A stretch of 64,000 nt of DNA from NCBI GenBank assembly GCA_023386155.1, contig JAEWKH010000021.1, positions 1 through 64,000 on the forward strand, in the 5' to 3' direction. Under the pieces are notes generated by a model. It searched no databases. It was given only the letters and a program-made list of their open reading frames with translations, and was not told where the DNA came from. A program made the position numbers and the translations under genes. This stretch comes from Pseudomonadota bacterium. Lineage in GTDB: Bacteria > Pseudomonadota > Alphaproteobacteria > Rhizobiales > Beijerinckiaceae. Below, one piece after another: positions 61,401-64,000 of the stretch (the stretch's first letter is position 1; each line of letters begins with the position of its first letter).

Positions 61401-62019
61401 CTCCGACGGAGCGGCTCTTCGCGATCAACCCCAGGGGAGCCTTGTCGACCTCGGCAATCCGCAGGCAGAATTCAAAGCCGCCAAGCCGGAAATCCGCTTG
61501 TGTCGGCGCGCCGGTGGTGAAGACCGCGCGGCGGTCCAGCCGCCCATGAACCAGCCCTTGGCCATGCACCGCTCCGAGCGCCAGAGCCAAGCGACGAATG
61601 TTGTTCCACAAGATCAGGCGCTGGCGCGGACCGTGGAGCGACTTGAGCCAATGATCGGATCTCACAAAGCGTGCCGCATATTCGAGCGGGGCGAGATCAC
61701 CGGGCATGGCGAGATAAAACGCGTCGCTGGTCTCACCCGTCCCCGTCACTTCCACGATGACCTCATCCGCACGAGGGAACGCACGGACGCGTTCGCTTTG
61801 GCGCATTTCATGACGCCACAGTTCGCGCAAATCCGGGTCGATCGCGGATCCGGTCTTGTCCCAGTATTTCAGGACGGTTGGCTCATCGTTCCGCTGATCG
61901 ACAGCCCGGATGAGAGCCGATTTCAAAGCCGTGGTATCAGGTGTTGCAAGAAAGGATTCTTCCAAGATGAACCTGTCGGCTAATGTCTCGGCTTTGCGCT
62001 TTGAGGATGGTGCTCGCAT
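58450..62019 (-). CDS. Kinase-like domain fused to SF1 (UPF1/DNA2-type) helicase
   Basis: 1189 residues. Residues about 15-270 resemble a protein kinase: VLKYW with Lys51, a helix with Glu71, HGQGLVHGRLDRRAVF at 152-167 in place of the HRD loop, and DFRLGGFEF at 176-184 in place of DFG. The catalytic Asp and Asn are missing, so it is probably a pseudokinase. Residues 640-1130 are the helicase: Walker A GPPGVGKT (647-654), IIEEAAKAT (811-819), IGDHNQLPP (836-844), QHRMHP (935-940), DSFQGSEAD (1079-1087) and MNVLLSRAK (1114-1122). The middle is unrecognised. Translationally coupled to the PLD nuclease gene, suggesting a two-component defence system. Confidence 0.8.
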   Translation of the reverse strand: MRAPSSKRKAETLADRFILEESFLATPDTTALKSALIRAVDQRNDEPTVLKYWDKTGSAIDPDLRELWRHEMRQSERVRAFPRADEVIVEVTGTGETSDAFYLAMPGDLAPLEYAARFVRSDHWLKSLHGPRQRLILWNNIRRLALALGAVHGQGLVHGRLDRRAVFTTGAPTQADFRLGGFEFCLRIAEVDKAPLGLIAKSRSVGAMVFSFLDDWRALGLITADLLGLDPGRLDEEELAFVTGRPSLELRAAEIDLVRALIRPERNRALDAPLVMSRVDTVVNELEAEARADNSRYVLALRLGETSKLSSALTTASNDAFDIDDVDAQTEFVQADIETGAELIRTTRGELFLLTETLVYTLQPFRQAGSDETWAIASTNAARPRRQVQLGRRQALEIPANRIEILRFGAASRRLQELRSDALDWSAAFAPDQKDDDPTVAVRRGLLLAQVAEALFRSAEIVPVEVLDAPRRQGNRTVVNLVPSDAEQRARLNEALRVDDPHRLMRRLFQHEQADFDAEWQLSDSGGLGGTARASVSVRFLRVMQKHNRWVYEFQVIDGAVPPSTQLHLRKVDDTGTEQVLKRRLRMLSVLETQAELATVLADPRARLRRYHDQVLEEDAHFQALDESKKEALRSIWSTGPNQLVVGPPGVGKTTLVTETVRRALAADPTARLLLSAQAHQALDHLAAAVQKMLQKAGLSEEVILVRSKADTGANLSGAQTPERAKAYLAKLDGSPLARRAPLAIRRSLSEMKEAAAVTGDLRTKLSPAVLRQRRSFEALVLQSANVLFSTTNSGDLERLVEERAQFDWAIIEEAAKATGPELLAPQLLSMRRLLIGDHNQLPPFDTDRIGSFLADQTRVKQALDECDVVVGNIFRDFGLDELRDAAEDDKLLSEICDAARRVLLLFESLVTQEIERQKRSDQRRRRVATELLQQHRMHPVIATVISECFYERRLETAPERANEVERDLPPFTITDRRLAASPIVFVDLPYMQSEAGAAEQLPTYHNPAELKAVLEILGMFRPQPKADGKAPTLAVLSPYNEQVERLGRAIDDRLSGNLDNLSGFMTAANASAFQSTVDSFQGSEADLVVVSLVRNNDHVGRAALGILRDRRRMNVLLSRAKWQLVIVGSLEFLRVQGRRYRRHKEGGIPPFLATMIDVFDRLKDENLPDGQTKKLSIVSWTDLVGKAL

Positions 62020-62447
62020 GGCTGATTGAGTTGCTTCACCCTGTCGTCAACTTCGGTTCCGTCAGAGTGGCAGCATCGGGCACCATTCGGACATTCCTGA
62101 CTACAGGTGTAATGGAAGCGCTCGGCATCAGTCGAATGCTGTCACAGGACGTCTGTTGAAAGTTCACAAGAACTTTCGACCTCTCGGCGGAAAACGAGCC
62201 CGATGGCACGTTGCTATATTACTTGTAATTGATTCCTGGGCCGTCAGTATCCGTAAGCGGACCGCCGATCACCCCTGGGTGTCTAAGCACCATGACTGCA
62301 AGACAAGAGGAGAGGGGCAAGCCGAAAGTTGCGCTAATCCGATCTGACCGAGGAATCTCCACCGCTCAAGCCTACAGTGCATTATTTGATTGTCATTGGC
62401 GTGCCGAATCTGGCCGCTCCGCGTCAGGCTACAGAGTACGGTGGTGC
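62020..62447. other. Intergenic region upstream of helicase-PLD operon
   Basis: About 430 bp without a credible gene. It must contain the promoter of the leftward helicase operon. The only notable structure is the perfect palindrome at 62158-62177. Short open frames on the plus strand here lack good starts or overlap the opposite gene. Confidence 0.5.
62158..62177. promoter_or_regulatory. Perfect inverted repeat upstream of helicase gene (operator candidate)
   Basis: GAAAGTTC-ACAA-GAACTTTC: 8-bp arms around a 4-bp spacer, 139 bp upstream of the helicase start. This is operator-like in size. It is not the alphaproteobacterial SOS box, which is a direct repeat. No regulator gene is adjacent. 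Confidence 0.5.
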
Positions 62448-63245
62448 TTACCTTTGCCTATGATCCTCTGTCTCACCTTCGGGGGTGTCGCGATTGGGTG
62501 GTCTAAGGACTTTGTCCTCGACATAGGAGAGAAGATCTTTGAGTGGCTCCGCGAGTTCCTCCACGCTACCCCACGATACGTCGCCACCTTCCTGGATGGC
62601 CGTGAGCTGCCGGTGCAGGTGGTAGTAAGCATCTGGTTCAAGCTTTATGATGTCGCCATCATAGAGATCCTTCTGCACGGCTCTCAAGTCAGCGTACTTG
62701 AGCTCGCCCCGCGTGGCTGGAAAGCGATGAGCCATGATCCGGAGCCAATGGGCCCATTCTCGCGCGAGAACAAGGCCACGTATGGCCAGGGGCTGATTCC
62801 TTGCACCTTCCAACGTCGCTCTCGTTGACGCCAGTGCCTTCTCAAGCTGGACTCGACTTCTAACCTTTAGTTGTTTCAGAGATCGTGCATCGGCCTGATC
62901 TTTCGAAACATCAAGAAAGCGAATCAAGAAGAGGATCGATGGGTTTGATAGACGGCCTAAAGCCTCGGAAATTGCCTCGAAACGGGCAACTCTCTGCCTC
63001 TCTCCCGTGTCTGACGATTGGTCGACCTCCGGACGGGATCGATTGGCGATCTCAACAATGATGATTCTGGCTCCAGCTTTGTCTGAGCCGTTGGTCTCCT
63101 TTCGACCGCGGTATGCTATGAGGTCCAGTCTCATGCTGTCAGCGAACTCGATACCGAACAAGGACGGTCTTACATTGCGGCGCACTCTATAGCCAATGGC
63201 GCGATACTCTGCGGCAATCGCCTTAATTTGATCATTCTCATTCAT
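62448..63245 (-). CDS. PD-(D/E)XK-like (REase-AHJR-like) protein
   Basis: A 265-residue protein whose N-terminal part (AAEYRAIGYRVRRN, then RLDLIAYRG, then IIIVEIANRSRPE) has the layout of restriction-like PD-(D/E)XK nucleases: Asp in LDLIAY, Glu in VEIA, but Asn where Lys is usual. The C-terminal half is helical and unrecognised. ATG at 63245 is 2 bp after the RusA stop, so the two are cotranscribed. Confidence 0.5.
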   Translation of the reverse strand: MNENDQIKAIAAEYRAIGYRVRRNVRPSLFGIEFADSMRLDLIAYRGRKETNGSDKAGARIIIVEIANRSRPEVDQSSDTGERQRVARFEAISEALGRLSNPSILFLIRFLDVSKDQADARSLKQLKVRSRVQLEKALASTRATLEGARNQPLAIRGLVLAREWAHWLRIMAHRFPATRGELKYADLRAVQKDLYDGDIIKLEPDAYYHLHRQLTAIQEGGDVSWGSVEELAEPLKDLLSYVEDKVLRPPNRDTPEGETEDHRQR

Positions 63246-63247
63246 CC

Positions 63248-63703
63248 CTACATTGCCTCTGAGTGATCGGGCGGATCCTGGACACGCACATAAATCGCAG
63301 CCTGATTGTGTTGCGCACGGAGGATGGCGGCGAATTCCATGGGTGTTAAGGCAGAACCATGGAGCACATTGTGGAAATTGAGGTCGGTGCGCTGACTCGT
63401 AATGCGCTCCACCTCCCGATCGTCTCTTAGGACCCGCCGCAGATCTTTTTTCGCTGAGAGGCCATTGCGCCCATCAAGAGCATCAAGAATTGCTTTGAGG
63501 ATGTTGTCGACGTCCTTGCGTCGGTCCAGGTGGCGAAAGTAACGGACAACAACGGAGGTGGGGGTATTGATCTTGACCCCCGCCGAATGGCCGTGAACAC
63601 TGACCGTATAGACGCGCTGGCGCCATGCCTTGTAAGGGTGGGTTCCGTAGCGATTCACCGAGACAGGTGATCCTGCGACGACGAAATGGTGAAGGGTTTT
63701 CAA
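63248..63703 (-). CDS. RusA-like Holliday junction resolvase
   Basis: A 151-residue protein. FVVAGSPVSVNRYGTHPYKAW fits the RusA first strand and loop; RRKDVDNILKAILDALDG at about residues 77-94 carries the catalytic Asp cluster and Lys of RusA. Usually phage- or island-borne. The start appears to be TTG at 63703, overlapping a short doubtful upstream frame; an internal start is possible. Confidence 0.75.
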   Translation of the reverse strand: MKTLHHFVVAGSPVSVNRYGTHPYKAWRQRVYTVSVHGHSAGVKINTPTSVVVRYFRHLDRRKDVDNILKAILDALDGRNGLSAKKDLRRVLRDDREVERITSQRTDLNFHNVLHGSALTPMEFAAILRAQHNQAAIYVRVQDPPDHSEAM

Positions 63704-64000
63704 GCGGAGTCCGAGTTCAAGGCAGTGGGATTTTCATTCCCACCTATTACAGGCCTGGTATGGTTCGTGGCAACATGGCCCTCAGCGGATAACAGCCTGA
63801 ACAATCGCCGATGAGCGGTCGGGATGCGCCGAGCGCAGATCATGCGCCAGCGAGTCGATCTGTACTCTGTTACATTTTGGGCCCTATTGACCAGACGACC
63901 ATACCGATATCGGACCAGCTTCCCACAAACAGGACGAGCATCGGTTGTTCTCACATTCAGAATTTATTGTACACTTCCCAGTGCTGTAAGAGGCAAAATG
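63704..64000. other. Window end, no supported gene
   Basis: An Arg-rich frame on the minus strand (63700-63954) ends in a 4-bp overlap with the RusA-like start, which hints at coupling, but it has no recognisable domain or convincing ribosome-binding site. I see no insertion sequence or attachment site up to the edge. Confidence 0.4.

Noticed and set aside
62158..62177. LexA/SOS box upstream of the helicase gene.
   Set aside because: The alphaproteobacterial box is the direct repeat GTTC-N7-GTTC, as found near lexA at 135-149. Here the half-sites are inverted with a 4-bp spacer.
63700..63954. An 84-codon minus-strand frame overlapping the RusA-like start.
   Set aside because: Arg-rich, no recognisable motif, no good ribosome-binding site. 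The overlap alone is not enough to call it a gene.
63955..64000. TGTACACTTCCCAGTG near the window edge as a transposon terminus, sharing ACTTCCCAGTG with 46435-46445.
   Set aside because: The shared 11-mer is a near-palindrome, so a chance match is easy. Orientation does not fit a right end of the Tn7-like element, and no duplication was found.

Overview
The window is high-GC alphaproteobacterial chromosome of the order Rhizobiales (Hyphomicrobiales). The evidence is gene order and signals: ppiD-trpEGDC-moaC-moeA-lexA, pyrG-kdsA-eno-ftsB-pdhA-pdhB-pdhC, dusB(nifR3)-ntrB-ntrC-ntrY-ntrX-hfq-hflX, a direct-repeat GTTC-N7-GTTC SOS box, an E1-beta subunit carrying its own lipoyl domain, and interspersed palindromes of the ATGGCCGGG..CCCGGCCAT type. 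A Microvirga/Methylobacterium/Bosea-like organism would fit, but the genus cannot be fixed from sequence alone.

Region 1 (1-45.8 kb) is mostly core chromosome. Leftward: lexA (5' end only), moeA, moaC, trpC, trpD, trpG, trpE and ppiD form one tightly packed run. Rightward: tpiA, secG, pyrG, kdsA, eno, ftsB and the pyruvate dehydrogenase cluster (pdhA, lipoyl-pdhB, DUF5076, pdhC, tautomerase, lpd). A small accessory stretch at 24-30 kb holds an EamA exporter divergent from a MocR-type regulator, a GFA protein, an RTX calcium-binding protein and a GNAT/BioF2-like acyltransferase. It is followed by lipA, a small ATPase, a COQ10/RatA-like protein, pncC, ispDF, and the nitrogen regulatory block dusB-ntrBC-ntrYX-hfq-hflX, then mazG, an OsmC protein and a deacetylase.

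Region 2 (about 46.2-56.2 kb) is a Tn7-like transposition module on the minus strand: two small unknown genes, tnsA, tnsB, tnsC (the last three coupled by 4-bp overlaps) and a 682-residue TniQ/TnsD-family protein with four helix-turn-helix-like segments after its zinc-finger domain. There is no Cas gene or CRISPR array in the window, so targeting is predicted to be protein-guided. A 36-bp imperfect inverted repeat (perfect over its inner 11 bp) flanks the module and may mark its ends, but I found no target-site duplication.

Region 3 (56.3-64.0 kb) is an accessory, defence-like island: an IS1182-type transposase remnant; a two-gene operon of a 1189-residue protein (degenerate protein-kinase-like domain fused to an SF1/UPF1-type helicase) and a PLD-family nuclease; then a PD-(D/E)XK-like protein and a RusA-like resolvase. 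The PLD gene is interrupted by a triplicated 7-bp repeat (CGCGATC x3). Removing one copy restores an uninterrupted frame with canonical PLD sequence, so this is either a slippage mutation or a phase-variable switch. I do not recognise the kinase-like helicase plus PLD pair as a named anti-phage system. It is the strongest candidate here for something undescribed.
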